Source: Prevotella sp. UBA4217
Lineage (GTDB): Bacteria; Bacteroidota; Bacteroidia; Bacteroidales; Bacteroidaceae
Assembly (NCBI GenBank): GCA_002379425.1
Contig: DFTH01000017.1
Location: 1,050-56,236, forward strand
Direction: 5' to 3'
Length of the DNA: 55,187 nucleotides
Part shown: positions 26,678 through 35,993 of the stretch, piece after piece
How the letters are laid out: each line of letters starts with the position of its first letter
How positions within the stretch are numbered: position 1 is the stretch's first letter
Made by a program: the position numbers and the translations under genes
Notes under the pieces: model-generated
Told to the model about the DNA's origin: nothing
What the model saw: only the letters and a program-made list of their open reading frames with translations
The model's database searches: none

Positions 26678-28945
26678 TTGTTTGTCGATGTCATCCTGCC
26701 CCTGCCGCTCGACGGCGTGTTCACCTACTCCGTCCCGCAAGCGATGGAGAGGCAGGTGCGGATGGGGCTGCGCGTGTTAGTCCCTTTCGGTAGGAACAAG
26801 ACATACGTCGGCATCATAGCCAAGGTGGGGCATCAGGCACCTGAAGGGTATCAGACGAAGGATATCCTCCAGGTGCTTGACGTATCACCTGTCCTCCTTG
26901 GGAGCCAACTGAAACTCTGGCAGTGGATCTCCGACTATTACATGTCGCCCATCGGCGAGGTGTATAAGGCAGCCCTGCCAGCAGGACTGAAGGCTGAGGA
27001 CGGCTACAAGCCCAAGACGGAGACCTATATCCGGCTGACGCCAAAGTTCTGCAACGAGCGGGCACTCCATGTCGCCATGGATATGCTCCAGCGCGCAGGG
27101 AAACAGCAGTCGGCCTTTATCGACTATCTCGCCCTCTCGCACTGGGATATGCTGGAAGGCAGCCACCATGGCGGGGCGGTCGTTGACATAACCCGTGACG
27201 AACTCTTGAACCAAGGCCATTCGTTGCAGACGGTGACGGCCTTGGTGAAGCGTGGCCTGCTGGAGACATACGAGCAGGAGGTGGGGCGTCTGAACCATGG
27301 CGGAGAACCGCATCTGGAGAATATCAAGCCACTCAGTGCGCCCCAGCAGGATGCCTATAACCAGATATTGTTCTCGTTTCTCCATAAGAATGTCACCCTC
27401 TTGCACGGCGTCACCTCCAGTGGTAAGACGGAAATCTACATCCACCTCATCAAACAGGCGCTGGAGAAGCATCAGCAAGTGCTTTATCTCCTGCCTGAGA
27501 TCGCCCTGACCGTACAGATCATGCAACGGCTCCAGCGGGTGTTCGGCAATCGACTGGGTATCTATCATTCCAAGTACTCCGATGCAGAGCGCGTGGAAAT
27601 CTGGCAGAAGCAACTCTCCGCGAATCCATACGATGTGATCCTTGGAGCCCGCAGTGCGGTGCTGCTGCCTTTCCAGAACCTCGGTCTGGTCATTATCGAC
27701 GAGGAGCATGAGACCTCCTACAAGCAGCAGGACCCCATGCCGCGCTACCATGCCCGCTCAGCAGCCATCATGCTGGCACAGATGTTCGGAGCCAAGACAC
27801 TGTTGGGCACTGCCACACCATCGCTGGAGACTTACCACAATGCCAGGACGGGCAAATATGGACTGGTGGAACTCTTCCAGCGCTACCAGGGCATCGAACT
27901 GCCAGAGATACAGGTCGTCGATATCAAGGACCTGCAGCATCGGAAGATGATGAACGGGCCGTTCTCGCCCCTGCTCTTGGTGAAGACGCGCGAGGCCCTG
28001 GAGCGTGGCGAGCAGGCCATTCTCTTCCAGAACCGTCGCGGCTATGCCCCGATGATAGAATGCAAACAGTGCGGCTGGGTACCCCATTGCCAGCACTGCG
28101 ACGTCAGCCTGACGCTCCACCGCAATCTCAACCAACTCACGTGTCATTACTGCGGCTATACCTATCAGGTGCCGACGGAATGTCCCGCCTGTGGGTGCAA
28201 GGACCTGCAGACACGCGGCTATGGCACGGAGAAGATTGAGGCGGAGGTGCACGACATCTTCCCCGAGGCGCGTATCGCTCGCATGGACCTCGACACCACC
28301 CGTACCCGCCAGGCCTACGAGCGTCTTATCACTGACTTCTCAGCAGGGCGCACGAACCTGTTGATAGGTACCCAGATGATCTCCAAAGGACTCGACTTCG
28401 ACAAGGTCTCCGTGGTAGGCATCCTCAATGCCGATACCATGATGAACTACCCTGACTTCCGTGCCTACGAGCATGCCTTCATGATGATGTCGCAGGTGAG
28501 CGGACGTGCAGGGCGCAAGGGGAAGCGCGGACTGGTCATCCTGCAGACCAAGAGCCCGGACCTGCCACTTATCCATCAGGTAGTCTGCAACGACTATGCT
28601 GCTTTCTACCGTTCACAGATAGCGGAGCGCCAGCAGTTCCACTATCCTCCTTATTTCAGGCTGGTCTATGTCTATCTGAAGCATCGGCAAGACCATCTCG
28701 TAGAGACGGCAGCCATTGAGTTGGGAAGTCGTTTGCGCCAGTGGTTTGGCGGGCGTGTGCTGGGCCCTGACAAGCCTGCCGTGGCGAAGGTGAAGTCGCT
28801 CTCCATACGCAAACTGGTTTTGAAACTCGAACTCGGCCTCAGTATGTCCGAGGTCCGCAAGTATCTGGCGCTTGCCCAGCAGCAGATGCTGAACGACAAG
28901 CGCTATGCCTCCCTCCAGATATACTATGACGTTGATCCGCTTTAA
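26678..28945 (+). CDS. priA: Primosomal replication restart helicase PriA
   Basis: The 755-residue protein starts at TTG 26678, six bases after the barrel gene; no earlier ATG fits the conserved N-terminus (VDVILPLPLDGVFTYSVP). The helicase core has Walker A GVTSSGKTE, DEEH, and GTATPSLET. The zinc-binding Cys cluster (CKQCGWVPHCQHC, then CHYCGY and CPACGC) lies between the helicase lobes. Motif VI region VSGRAGRKGKRG is present. PriA reloads the replisome at stalled forks. Cotranscription with a barrel protein is unusual but follows from the spacing. Confidence 0.97.
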   Translation: MFVDVILPLPLDGVFTYSVPQAMERQVRMGLRVLVPFGRNKTYVGIIAKVGHQAPEGYQTKDILQVLDVSPVLLGSQLKLWQWISDYYMSPIGEVYKAALPAGLKAEDGYKPKTETYIRLTPKFCNERALHVAMDMLQRAGKQQSAFIDYLALSHWDMLEGSHHGGAVVDITRDELLNQGHSLQTVTALVKRGLLETYEQEVGRLNHGGEPHLENIKPLSAPQQDAYNQILFSFLHKNVTLLHGVTSSGKTEIYIHLIKQALEKHQQVLYLLPEIALTVQIMQRLQRVFGNRLGIYHSKYSDAERVEIWQKQLSANPYDVILGARSAVLLPFQNLGLVIIDEEHETSYKQQDPMPRYHARSAAIMLAQMFGAKTLLGTATPSLETYHNARTGKYGLVELFQRYQGIELPEIQVVDIKDLQHRKMMNGPFSPLLLVKTREALERGEQAILFQNRRGYAPMIECKQCGWVPHCQHCDVSLTLHRNLNQLTCHYCGYTYQVPTECPACGCKDLQTRGYGTEKIEAEVHDIFPEARIARMDLDTTRTRQAYERLITDFSAGRTNLLIGTQMISKGLDFDKVSVVGILNADTMMNYPDFRAYEHAFMMMSQVSGRAGRKGKRGLVILQTKSPDLPLIHQVVCNDYAAFYRSQIAERQQFHYPPYFRLVYVYLKHRQDHLVETAAIELGSRLRQWFGGRVLGPDKPAVAKVKSLSIRKLVLKLELGLSMSEVRKYLALAQQQMLNDKRYASLQIYYDVDPL

Positions 28946-29100
28946 ATTCCTTTCAGCCAACGGCTAACCGCCTGATCTTCAGTGCTTTCGGCTGAAGGGA
29001 GGAATCCCCGTCATTCACGCGCATCTATAACTTTCATGCGTATCTATAAATTTGTTCCGACGTTTTTTTGGGGGGGGAAATTCAGGTATATGGCTGGAAT

Positions 29101-29226
29101 GAGGAGCCTCTTTAGCAGCAAAAAGAGCCTCTTTACGAATGAGAGGAGCCTCTTTACGATCAAGAGGAGCCACTTTACGAACGAAAAGTGCCTCTTTACG
29201 ATCGAAAAGTGCCTCTTATTCAGCAA
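29101..29226. repeat. 21-bp tandem array A (six units)
   Basis: Six exact-length units start at 29101, 29122, 29143, 29164, 29185 and 29206, consensus GAGGAGCCTCTTTACGAA plus three variable bases. The last two units change the left part to AAAGTGCC. Most contain a short dyad, for example AAAGAG-C-CTCTTT at 29122-29134. A homologous array lies at 50732-50815. Confidence 0.92.
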
Positions 29227-29259
29227 GAGATAGGCCAACTTTCAATGATAGGCACAATA

Positions 29260-29336
29260 AAATCACCTTTCAGTCGAAAGTCTTGATAATCAAGTGGTTA
29301 TCTAACTGCTGAAAGGTGATTTGATTATTTTTTTTC
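29260..29336 (+). terminator. Long hairpin terminator after priA
   Basis: Fourteen bases at 29260-29273 (AAATCACCTTTCAG) are the exact reverse complement of 29309-29322, and the right arm is followed by GATTATTTTTTTT. An inner small stem (CTTGA/TCAAG, 29282-29294) sits in the loop. It probably terminates plus-strand transcription; its arms also resemble terminal inverted repeats of a very small element. Confidence 0.75.
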
Positions 29337-30896
29337 TTACAGATTCAGTTCGCAGCCTATACCCAGCACGCGGTTGGTTCGTGTGAACACATCCTTCACC
29401 AGTGGTTCCTTGGAGGTGATGCGCTCGTAGTCGTCGTAGTTCGTCTGGAAGTAGGCGGCCTTCAGCGTGACTTTGTCCGTGGCCTTGTAGTTGAAGCCGA
29501 AGCCGAAACTGTAACTGTTGACGACGAACGACATATCGTTCATGTAAGCATCGGTAAGTTGGTAGCGCGTAGCCTGCATACCGGCAGAGATCGTCAGTTT
29601 ATCCGTCACGTCCCACTCGGCACCTCCGAGGTACTCATTGGTACCGCCTTCGAGCAGGTCCTGGCTATTGCCGTACCACTTGACGTTGGTGTCATAGAAG
29701 TGGTGGTAGCCCAGGTTCAGGCGCACGTCGTCGGTGATATTCCACATGGCACCTACAGCCAACTGGGCAGGGATGTCCTCATCGATCTTCTCACCATCGC
29801 GGAACTTGTTGACGGCGGGAATCTCGCTGGCCTTGTTGACGGTCGATTCGTTCTTCATGTGAATCTGGGTCTTGAACTCATACTTAGCGGCGAAGTTGAA
29901 GGAACCGACGCGCCAGTCGACACCTATGACGGGAGCCACGCCCACACTCCACTGGTTGCAGAGCAGGTTCACACCCTCGGAATATTTCTGCAGGTTGTTC
30001 AGACTCTCGCTGGTGCCACCCAGTGTGGCTGCGGAGGCCTCAAGTTGTGCCTTGGTGGCCGTTAGTTCTGCAGGGGCACTGACGCCAGCAGCCTCGTATT
30101 GGGCAATGCCAGCATTTACCTGTTCCAGACTGCTGTTGACATAACTGATACCGCCATCGACCATGGCCGTAGCCGACTGGAGGAAACTGCCAAAATCCTG
30201 ATAGCCGCCAGCCGTCTTCACCATGATATTGCTGATCTTGGCCTTATAGGTGGCCGTGCCGTAGAGCACACGCAGACCGCCATAGACTGAGAGGTCTGGA
30301 AGAATCTTATAGGCTGCACCGAGTTGGAAGCCGAAATAGTACTGCCGTCCCTGCATATAGCCATCCATGTCGTAGCCGCTGACGCCAGGGGCTGGCTGGC
30401 CGAGGGCCGTGGCAATCTGGTCGAGACCAGCCAACTGGCTGGCAATGCCGCCCACGACACTTTCGAAAGAGCCGAGTCCGTCGGCAAATTCGCAACTGCC
30501 GCCACCGCCAGGAACTGAGAAGTTGAACTGTACGCTCCAGTTACCTTTATTATAGGCAGCCTGAAGGGAAGGGATGAACGGGGCGTCGGCTACACCCTCA
30601 AACGTCTTGGTGGCCTCGCCGTTATTCTTGCGACCAAGGGTAAACAGAGGGTTCGTGCTAGTGATAGTACGCGTCTGATGGGCATACTGCCAGTTGAAAC
30701 CTATATGGATACCTTCTGGTAGGAATGCGACACCAGCAGGATTGCTATATACACCATCGAGCCCGATGGATGCGTCACGTGCTGGGTTGCGGAGAAAATC
30801 AATACTCTGATTCGTGTTGGTTAAGATGCCACCTGCCGTGGCGGTTGTTGCTGTGGCCAGCATCACGCTGGTGAGCATTGCTGCGATTTTTTTCAT
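29337..30896 (-). CDS. OmpP1/FadL/TodX-type outer membrane transport protein
   Basis: From ATG 30896 the product is 519 residues. The longer frame to 30968 crosses the -7 box, so it is rejected. A signal peptide (MKKIAAMLTSVMLATATTATA) precedes the FadL N-terminal hatch pattern SIDFLRNPARDASIGLDGVYSNPAGVAFL. A barrel with the FadL-type NLGYHHFYDTNVKW strand follows and ends in ELNL. FadL proteins bring hydrophobic compounds such as fatty acids across the outer membrane. An inserted Ala/Gln-rich helical segment near residues 245-305 is unusual for a barrel. Confidence 0.92.
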   Translation of the reverse strand: MKKIAAMLTSVMLATATTATAGGILTNTNQSIDFLRNPARDASIGLDGVYSNPAGVAFLPEGIHIGFNWQYAHQTRTITSTNPLFTLGRKNNGEATKTFEGVADAPFIPSLQAAYNKGNWSVQFNFSVPGGGGSCEFADGLGSFESVVGGIASQLAGLDQIATALGQPAPGVSGYDMDGYMQGRQYYFGFQLGAAYKILPDLSVYGGLRVLYGTATYKAKISNIMVKTAGGYQDFGSFLQSATAMVDGGISYVNSSLEQVNAGIAQYEAAGVSAPAELTATKAQLEASAATLGGTSESLNNLQKYSEGVNLLCNQWSVGVAPVIGVDWRVGSFNFAAKYEFKTQIHMKNESTVNKASEIPAVNKFRDGEKIDEDIPAQLAVGAMWNITDDVRLNLGYHHFYDTNVKWYGNSQDLLEGGTNEYLGGAEWDVTDKLTISAGMQATRYQLTDAYMNDMSFVVNSYSFGFGFNYKATDKVTLKAAYFQTNYDDYERITSKEPLVKDVFTRTNRVLGIGCELNL

Positions 30897-30927
30897 ATCC
30901 TTAAACATCTTTTTGCTAAATCGGCTG

Positions 30928-30935
30928 CAAAGGTA
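30928..30935 (-). promoter_or_regulatory. -7 element for the FadL-type gene
   Basis: TACCTTTG on the minus strand, 32 bp from the ATG. A second candidate (TAACTTTG) lies at 30977-30970. Confidence 0.65.
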
Positions 30936-30995
30936 TGGCAATTGTTTCAAACTGTTATGTTTGCGCACACAAAGTTAACGATATTTAACGAATAA

Positions 30996-31062
30996 TGCAC
31001 ACAAACCTGCACAGATGTGCATTTTTGTGCAGATTTATGCACATTTTTCCCGTATTTGTGCA
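30996..31062. promoter_or_regulatory. Cluster of TGCACA/TGTGCA hexamers
   Basis: Six copies of TGCACA or its complement TGTGCA occur in 67 bp (30996, 31008, 31016, 31026, 31038, 31057). Two pairs form dyads: TGCACA-GA-TGTGCA and TGTGCA-N6-TGCACA. The cluster lies between the HD-gene stop and the FadL promoter, a position expected for operators. Confidence 0.55.
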
Positions 31063-31066
31063 GATT

Positions 31067-33121
31067 CTATTTCTTCAGTTCAGGGTAACTGAGGCGGGTG
31101 TGATAGATGGTCTTCAGTTTCTCAATGAGTACAGTCTTGGCGTAGGCGATATCACGGAAGGTAATCGGGCATTCCTTGAAATAGCCTTCCGCCACTTGGG
31201 CATCAATGAGTTTGTTGACCAGTTCCCTGATACTCTTTTCCGTATAGTCAGGCAAAGACCTTGAGGCGGCCTCTACCGTATCGGCCATCATCAGGATGGC
31301 TTGTTCCTTGGTGAAAGGGTTAGGCCCAGGGTATGTAAAGAGCAGTTCGTCGATGTCGTCATTTGGGTGGGAATTCTTATATTGTATATAGAAATATTTT
31401 GTCTTTCCCAGACCATGGTGCGTAGATATGAAGTCCTTGATGACATTGGGTAGGTTATACTTTTCGGCCAGTTTGATACCTTCTGTGACGTGGCTGATAA
31501 TGATCTGCGCACTGTCGATGGAGCCCATCTTCTCATGAGGATTGACGCCCGACTGGTTCTCGGTAAAGTAGATGGGGTTGACGATCTTGCCGATGTCATG
31601 GTACATCGCACCTGTGCGAACCAACTGACTCTTGGCGCCGATCTTGTTGGCTATCTCTGCTGCGAGATTGCCTACTTGGATGGAGTGCTGGAAGGTGCCG
31701 GGAGCCACCTCGCTCATCTTCCTGAGGAGGGTCTTGTTCATGTCCGACAGTTCGATGAGCGTGATGTTCGATGTGAAGTCGAACGTCTTCTCAATCAGAT
31801 AGAGCAACGGGTAGGAACAGAAGAGCAATATCCCGTTGATGGCGAGATAGTTGATCTTGCTGAAGTTGACCTTGGTCAGATCGCTGCTCTGTATCCATTC
31901 GAGGGAGAGGTCTGTCAGGACGGAGACAGCGGTGATGATGACGGCTGTCCAGAACAGTTGTGAACGGCTGGATAATTCCCTGAGTGAGAAGATGGCAGCC
32001 AGACCTCCCATCAGTTCTACGGCGATGAAGTCAAGTGGATGCTGAAGGATACTGGCGCAGATGAGTATCATCGTCGTTTGTGCCATGAAAGCCGTTCTGG
32101 AATCCATAAATACCCGGATAAAGATGGGTACCATGGCGTATGGGAGGATATAGACATGGAGCACGCTATGGCTTACCATCAGGGAGGTCAGTACTACGAA
32201 GAAGAGAATGAGCGAGTAGAGCATGATCGCAGAGCGGGGCTTCTCGAAGTAGTCCTTCCTGAAGAGTGTCAGGTAGATGGTGAAACAGGAGATGATGATG
32301 AGTACGTAGAGGACTTGGCCGAGGATGGTCAGACTGAGGACGCCCTTTTGGTTCTCATCACGGCGCTCTGTCTCCTTCTGGTATGATATCAAGATGTTGT
32401 ACTTCTTGGCATCGACGATTTCTCCTCGGTCAATAATCTTCTGTCCGCGCTGTACGATACCGCTTGCCAGGGGGATGCTGTTGTGGAGTTCGTTCAGACT
32501 GGCCTCGCTTCGCTCCTTGTCGTAGGTCAGGTTGGGCGAAAGGTAGTCGTTGAGGTTGCATTTGCGTAGCACGTCGGCGTGCTTGGAGAGCGTCTCGTCC
32601 TTGAAGATCTGCTCGTAGGCCGAGATGACGGAATACATCTTCGTGATCTGCCGACTGGCTGCGTCTTTTCCATTGATGATCCTGATCATCCGGGTGGTGT
32701 CTTGCCTGAGCCTGCTGTATTCCGAACTGTTCATGATGCCCTGTGAATAGAGATTACGCAGACGGTTGGCGATAATGCTCAGGTAGTCGTTGGAGAGGCC
32801 TGGGATGCCATTGATATAATCCTTGTAGAACTGTCTGACTTGCTTGCCGGCCATGTCATTATTCAAGATGTAGTACGGCTCGTATTGTTTCATCAGACTG
32901 TCACGTTCCGCCTTGACGGCCTCGTCACTCTTGTAGATGGGGAAGTCGAATGGGGCACTCAGGTCGGTATAGGCCCATGGTTTCCCCTGTTCTATCTTGT
33001 AGGTGGCATAGTTGTTTCTGGGCATCAGCCATACAATGATGGTGACGGTACATACGATCAGTGCCAGGCGGGTAAGTATATCGCGCCAAGTCAAGTCGCT
33101 TTTAACGTTGAAACTGCTCAT
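31067..33121 (-). CDS. 7TM-HD (PgpH-like) membrane phosphohydrolase, probable cyclic-di-AMP phosphodiesterase
   Basis: A 684-residue protein from ATG 33121; the longer TTG start falls in the promoter. One TM (about 17-34) leads to an extracytoplasmic helical domain (to about 265), then a block of about seven TM helices (270-450) and a cytoplasmic HD domain with MYHDIGK (His508-Asp509) and THHGLGK. This 7TMR-HDED/7TM/HD order is that of PgpH, which cleaves c-di-AMP. The Bacteroidales substrate is inferred by family. No diadenylate cyclase gene is in the window. Confidence 0.93.
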   Translation of the reverse strand: MSSFNVKSDLTWRDILTRLALIVCTVTIIVWLMPRNNYATYKIEQGKPWAYTDLSAPFDFPIYKSDEAVKAERDSLMKQYEPYYILNNDMAGKQVRQFYKDYINGIPGLSNDYLSIIANRLRNLYSQGIMNSSEYSRLRQDTTRMIRIINGKDAASRQITKMYSVISAYEQIFKDETLSKHADVLRKCNLNDYLSPNLTYDKERSEASLNELHNSIPLASGIVQRGQKIIDRGEIVDAKKYNILISYQKETERRDENQKGVLSLTILGQVLYVLIIISCFTIYLTLFRKDYFEKPRSAIMLYSLILFFVVLTSLMVSHSVLHVYILPYAMVPIFIRVFMDSRTAFMAQTTMILICASILQHPLDFIAVELMGGLAAIFSLRELSSRSQLFWTAVIITAVSVLTDLSLEWIQSSDLTKVNFSKINYLAINGILLFCSYPLLYLIEKTFDFTSNITLIELSDMNKTLLRKMSEVAPGTFQHSIQVGNLAAEIANKIGAKSQLVRTGAMYHDIGKIVNPIYFTENQSGVNPHEKMGSIDSAQIIISHVTEGIKLAEKYNLPNVIKDFISTHHGLGKTKYFYIQYKNSHPNDDIDELLFTYPGPNPFTKEQAILMMADTVEAASRSLPDYTEKSIRELVNKLIDAQVAEGYFKECPITFRDIAYAKTVLIEKLKTIYHTRLSYPELKK

Positions 33122-33139
33122 TTTGATGTGATTTTGCTG

Positions 33140-33147
33140 CAAAGTTA
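33140..33147 (-). promoter_or_regulatory. -7 element for the HD-domain gene
   Basis: TAACTTTG on the minus strand, 18 bp upstream of the ATG at 33121. Confidence 0.7.
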
Positions 33148-33153
33148 AACAAT

Positions 33154-33219
33154 AATTGTGAATTATGGATTATGTAATCGAACTTTTTCGTTTTGCTTGC
33201 ATAGAATTATGAATTATTT
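33154..33219. repeat. Degenerate 7-bp repeats upstream of gltX
   Basis: Units AATTGTG, AATTATG, GATTATG (33154-33174) and AATTATG, AATTATT (33206-33219) flank a GC-poor spacer. The second block abuts the gltX -7 box. Confidence 0.5.
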
Positions 33220-33221
33220 TG

Positions 33222-33229
33222 TACCTTTG
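33222..33229 (+). promoter_or_regulatory. -7 element for gltX
   Basis: TACCTTTG, 20 bp upstream of the ATG at 33250. A weak -33 (CTTG) lies at 33196-33199. Confidence 0.7.
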
Positions 33230-33249
33230 CACGCAAATTAACGAAAACA

Positions 33250-34767
33250 ATGTCTGAAAGAAGAGTGAGGGTGCGCTTTGCACCCAGTCCCACGGGAGCC
33301 TTGCATATCGGTGGCGTACGTACCGCCTTGTATAATTATCTGTTTGCGCGTCAGCATGGTGGCGACCTGGTGTTCCGTATTGAGGATACGGATTCCAACC
33401 GTTTTGTGCCAGGTGCTGAGGAATATATCATCGAGTCATTCAAATGGCTGGGCATCCAGTTTGACGAAGGTGTCAGTTTCGGTGGAGACAAGGGGCCCTA
33501 TCGCCAGAGTGAGCGTCGTGATATCTATAAGAAGTATGTGCAGCAACTGCTTGATGCTGACAAGGCTTATATCGCTTTTGACACTCCGGAGGAATTAGAG
33601 GCCAAGCGTGCAGAGATACAGAATTTCCAGTACGACTGTCATACGCGCAGTCAGATGCGCAACTCGCTGACTCTCTCGAAAGAGGAGGTTGATCAACTGA
33701 TAGCCGACGGCAAGCAGTATGTGGTGCGCTTTAAGATCGAGGCTGGTCAGGAAGTGCTGGTCAACGACCTCATCCGTGGCGAGGTGCGTGTGAAGAGTGA
33801 CATCCTCGATGACAAGGTGCTCTACAAGAGTGCCGACCAGTTGCCCACTTATCACCTGGCCAATATCGTTGATGACCATCTGATGGAGATATCCCACGTG
33901 ATACGAGGTGAGGAGTGGTTGCCCAGTGCACCGTTGCACGTGCTGCTTTATCAGGCCTTTGGATGGGCTGACACCATGCCACAGTTTGCTCACCTGCCAT
34001 TACTGTTAAAACCCGACGGCAAGGGAAAACTCTCAAAGCGCGATGGCGACCGTCTGGGTTTCCCCGTATTCCCGCTGGAGTGGCACGACCCCAAGACGGG
34101 AGAGGTAAGTCGTGGCTATCGGGAGGATGGCTATTTCCCCGAGGCGGTTATCAACTTCCTCGCTCTGTTGGGTTGGAACCCGGGAACTGAACAGGAGATT
34201 TTCTCGCTCGACGAACTGGTGCCGCTCTTCGACATCACGAAGTGTTCCAAGGCCGGTGCGAAGTTCGCCTACGACAAGGGGATCTGGTTTAACCATGAGT
34301 ATATCCTGATGAAGTCGGCAGAGGAGATAGCCAAGATATGGTTGCCCGAGGTACAGCAGCATTGTCCGCAGGAGACGCTGGAGCGCGTGACCAAGGTGTG
34401 TGAGATGATGAAGGACCGCGTGTCGTTTGTCAAGGAATTGTGGCCGCTCTGCTCATTCTTCTTTGAGGCTCCAACAGCGTATGATGAAAAGACGGTGAAG
34501 AAGCGCTGGAAAGAAGACAGTGCCCGACAGTTGGAAGAACTGATAGGTGTGCTGGAGGGCATCGATGACTTCTCTTTAGAGAATCAGGAGCAGATTGTGC
34601 ATGCCTGGATAGAACAGAAGGAGTATAAACTCGGTAATATCATGAATGCCTGGCGCCTGACGCTGGTAGGCGAGGGTAAGGGGCCCGGTATGTTTGATAT
34701 CTCTGCCTTCCTCGGCAAAGAAGAGACCATTAGTAGAATGAAACGTGCTATTGAAGTACTTGGATAA
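33250..34767 (+). CDS. gltX: Glutamyl-tRNA synthetase
   Basis: The 505-residue class I synthetase shows the HIGH region [16 protein letters not shown] (12-27) and the KMSKS equivalent [10 protein letters not shown] near 258-267. The length matches bacterial GluRS. It charges tRNA-Glu for translation. Its TAA overlaps the ATG of the Kdo transferase gene by one base (TAATG), indicating a two-gene operon. Confidence 0.98.
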   Translation: MSERRVRVRFAPSPTGALHIGGVRTALYNYLFARQHGGDLVFRIEDTDSNRFVPGAEEYIIESFKWLGIQFDEGVSFGGDKGPYRQSERRDIYKKYVQQLLDADKAYIAFDTPEELEAKRAEIQNFQYDCHTRSQMRNSLTLSKEEVDQLIADGKQYVVRFKIEAGQEVLVNDLIRGEVRVKSDILDDKVLYKSADQLPTYHLANIVDDHLMEISHVIRGEEWLPSAPLHVLLYQAFGWADTMPQFAHLPLLLKPDGKGKLSKRDGDRLGFPVFPLEWHDPKTGEVSRGYREDGYFPEAVINFLALLGWNPGTEQEIFSLDELVPLFDITKCSKAGAKFAYDKGIWFNHEYILMKSAEEIAKIWLPEVQQHCPQETLERVTKVCEMMKDRVSFVKELWPLCSFFFEAPTAYDEKTVKKRWKEDSARQLEELIGVLEGIDDFSLENQEQIVHAWIEQKEYKLGNIMNAWRLTLVGEGKGPGMFDISAFLGKEETISRMKRAIEVLG

Positions 34768-35993
34768 TGTATAATCTCGTCATATACCTCTATTTGCTGG
34801 GCGTTGCGATTTACAGTCGCTTCAACGAGAAGGTGCGTCAGATGTGGCGCGGTGAGCGCGAGGCTTTCCGTATTCTCAAGGAGAAGGTCGATTCCAGTGC
34901 GAAGTATGTGTGGTTCCATGCAGCCTCCCTCGGTGAGTTTGAACAGGGGCGCCCCTTGATGGAACGTCTGCGCAAGGAGCATCCTGAGTACAAGATCCTG
35001 CTGACCTTCTTCTCTCCATCCGGCTATGAGGTGCGCAAGAACTACGACGGGGCAGACATTATCTGCTACCTGCCGCTTGACACGATTACCAATGCGCGCC
35101 GTTTCCTGCGTACCATCCACCCTGTGATGGCCTTCTTCATCAAGTATGAGTTCTGGTATAATTACTTGCATATCCTGAAGCATCGGGGCATACCTGTCTA
35201 TTCGGTGTCGAGCATCTTTCGTCCTGATCAGATATTCTTCAAGTGGTACGGTCGCCAGTACGGGCGGGTACTCAACTGCTTCACCCATTTCTTTGTACAG
35301 AACGAGGAAAGCAAGGAACTGCTGGGCAAGATTCATGTTCATAATGTGACGGTCGTAGGTGATACCCGTTTCGATCGTGTGCTGCAGATCAAGGAGGCTG
35401 CGAAGAAGTTGCCTGTCCTGGAGTCCTTTGTGCAGGAGCATCCGAAGGTGTTTGTAGCGGGCTCTTCATGGCCCCCCGACGAAGAGATCTTCATCCGTTA
35501 CTTCATGCAACACCCGGAATGGAAGTTGATCATTGCACCGCATGTCATCGGAGAGGATCATCTACAGCAGATAGAGAAAGCCTTGGCAGGACGTTCATAC
35601 GTACGCTATAGCCAAGTCCGGGAGGGAGACTCCGTCAGTGATACCGACGTGCTTATCATCGACTGTTTCGGTCTGCTTTCCAGCATCTACCATTATGGTC
35701 AGGTTGCGTATGTCGGCGGTGGTTTTGGCGTAGGTATCCATAATGTTCTGGAGGCTGGTGTCTGGGATATTCCAGTCTTCTTCGGCCCCAATAATCAGAA
35801 GTTCCAGGAGGCGCAGGGCTTGAAGGCGGCTGGAGGCGGCTTTGACTTCAGGACATACGAGGAGTTTGCCGGTAAGATGGATGCTTTCTTGGCAAATCCC
35901 GAAGATATGAAGTCTGCCGGAAAGCAGGCTGGCCAGTTCGTGGAGGGTTTAACTGGTGTTACGGAAAAGATTCTCTCTGCTATTCCTCTGTGA
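34767..35993 (+). CDS. waaA: 3-deoxy-D-manno-octulosonic acid transferase (Kdo transferase)
   Basis: WaaA transfers Kdo from CMP-Kdo to lipid A precursors at the inner face of the membrane. The 408-residue product has the N-terminal TM anchor and the catalytic block WFHAASLGEFEQGRPL (Glu57 is the expected base). The nucleotide-binding region includes HVIGEDHLQQIE and VAYVGGGFGVGIHNVLEAGVWDIPVFFGP. It is coupled to gltX and its end overlaps the convergent nucleotidase gene by 14 bp. Confidence 0.96.
   Translation: MYNLVIYLYLLGVAIYSRFNEKVRQMWRGEREAFRILKEKVDSSAKYVWFHAASLGEFEQGRPLMERLRKEHPEYKILLTFFSPSGYEVRKNYDGADIICYLPLDTITNARRFLRTIHPVMAFFIKYEFWYNYLHILKHRGIPVYSVSSIFRPDQIFFKWYGRQYGRVLNCFTHFFVQNEESKELLGKIHVHNVTVVGDTRFDRVLQIKEAAKKLPVLESFVQEHPKVFVAGSSWPPDEEIFIRYFMQHPEWKLIIAPHVIGEDHLQQIEKALAGRSYVRYSQVREGDSVSDTDVLIIDCFGLLSSIYHYGQVAYVGGGFGVGIHNVLEAGVWDIPVFFGPNNQKFQEAQGLKAAGGGFDFRTYEEFAGKMDAFLANPEDMKSAGKQAGQFVEGLTGVTEKILSAIPL

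Larger units (their letters stand above)
28946..29336. other. Convergent intergenic region with repeats
   Basis: This 391-bp gap separates the convergent priA and FadL genes. In order it holds: a loose dyad (TTCAGCC 28952-28958 with GGCTGAA 28990-28996); a pair GCGCATCTATAA / GCGTATCTATAA (29019 and 29038); a T7-G8 homopolymer junction (29063-29077); six 21-bp units (29101-29226); and a hairpin with 14-bp perfect arms (29260-29322). No convincing gene is seen; the open frames across it come from the repeats. Confidence 0.8.

Noticed and set aside
29101..29226. CRISPR array
   Set aside because: The units are contiguous with no spacers, and no cas genes are present.
28982..29233. 83-codon open frame over 21-bp array A
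   Set aside because: It is a translation of the repeats (SLFTNER-like heptads) with no stop because the unit is a multiple of three; both strands are open.
31067..33250. Start of the 7TM-HD protein at TTG 33142 and of the phosphoesterase at GTG 37487
   Set aside because: Both codons lie within TAACTTTG promoter boxes, so they would not be on the transcript.
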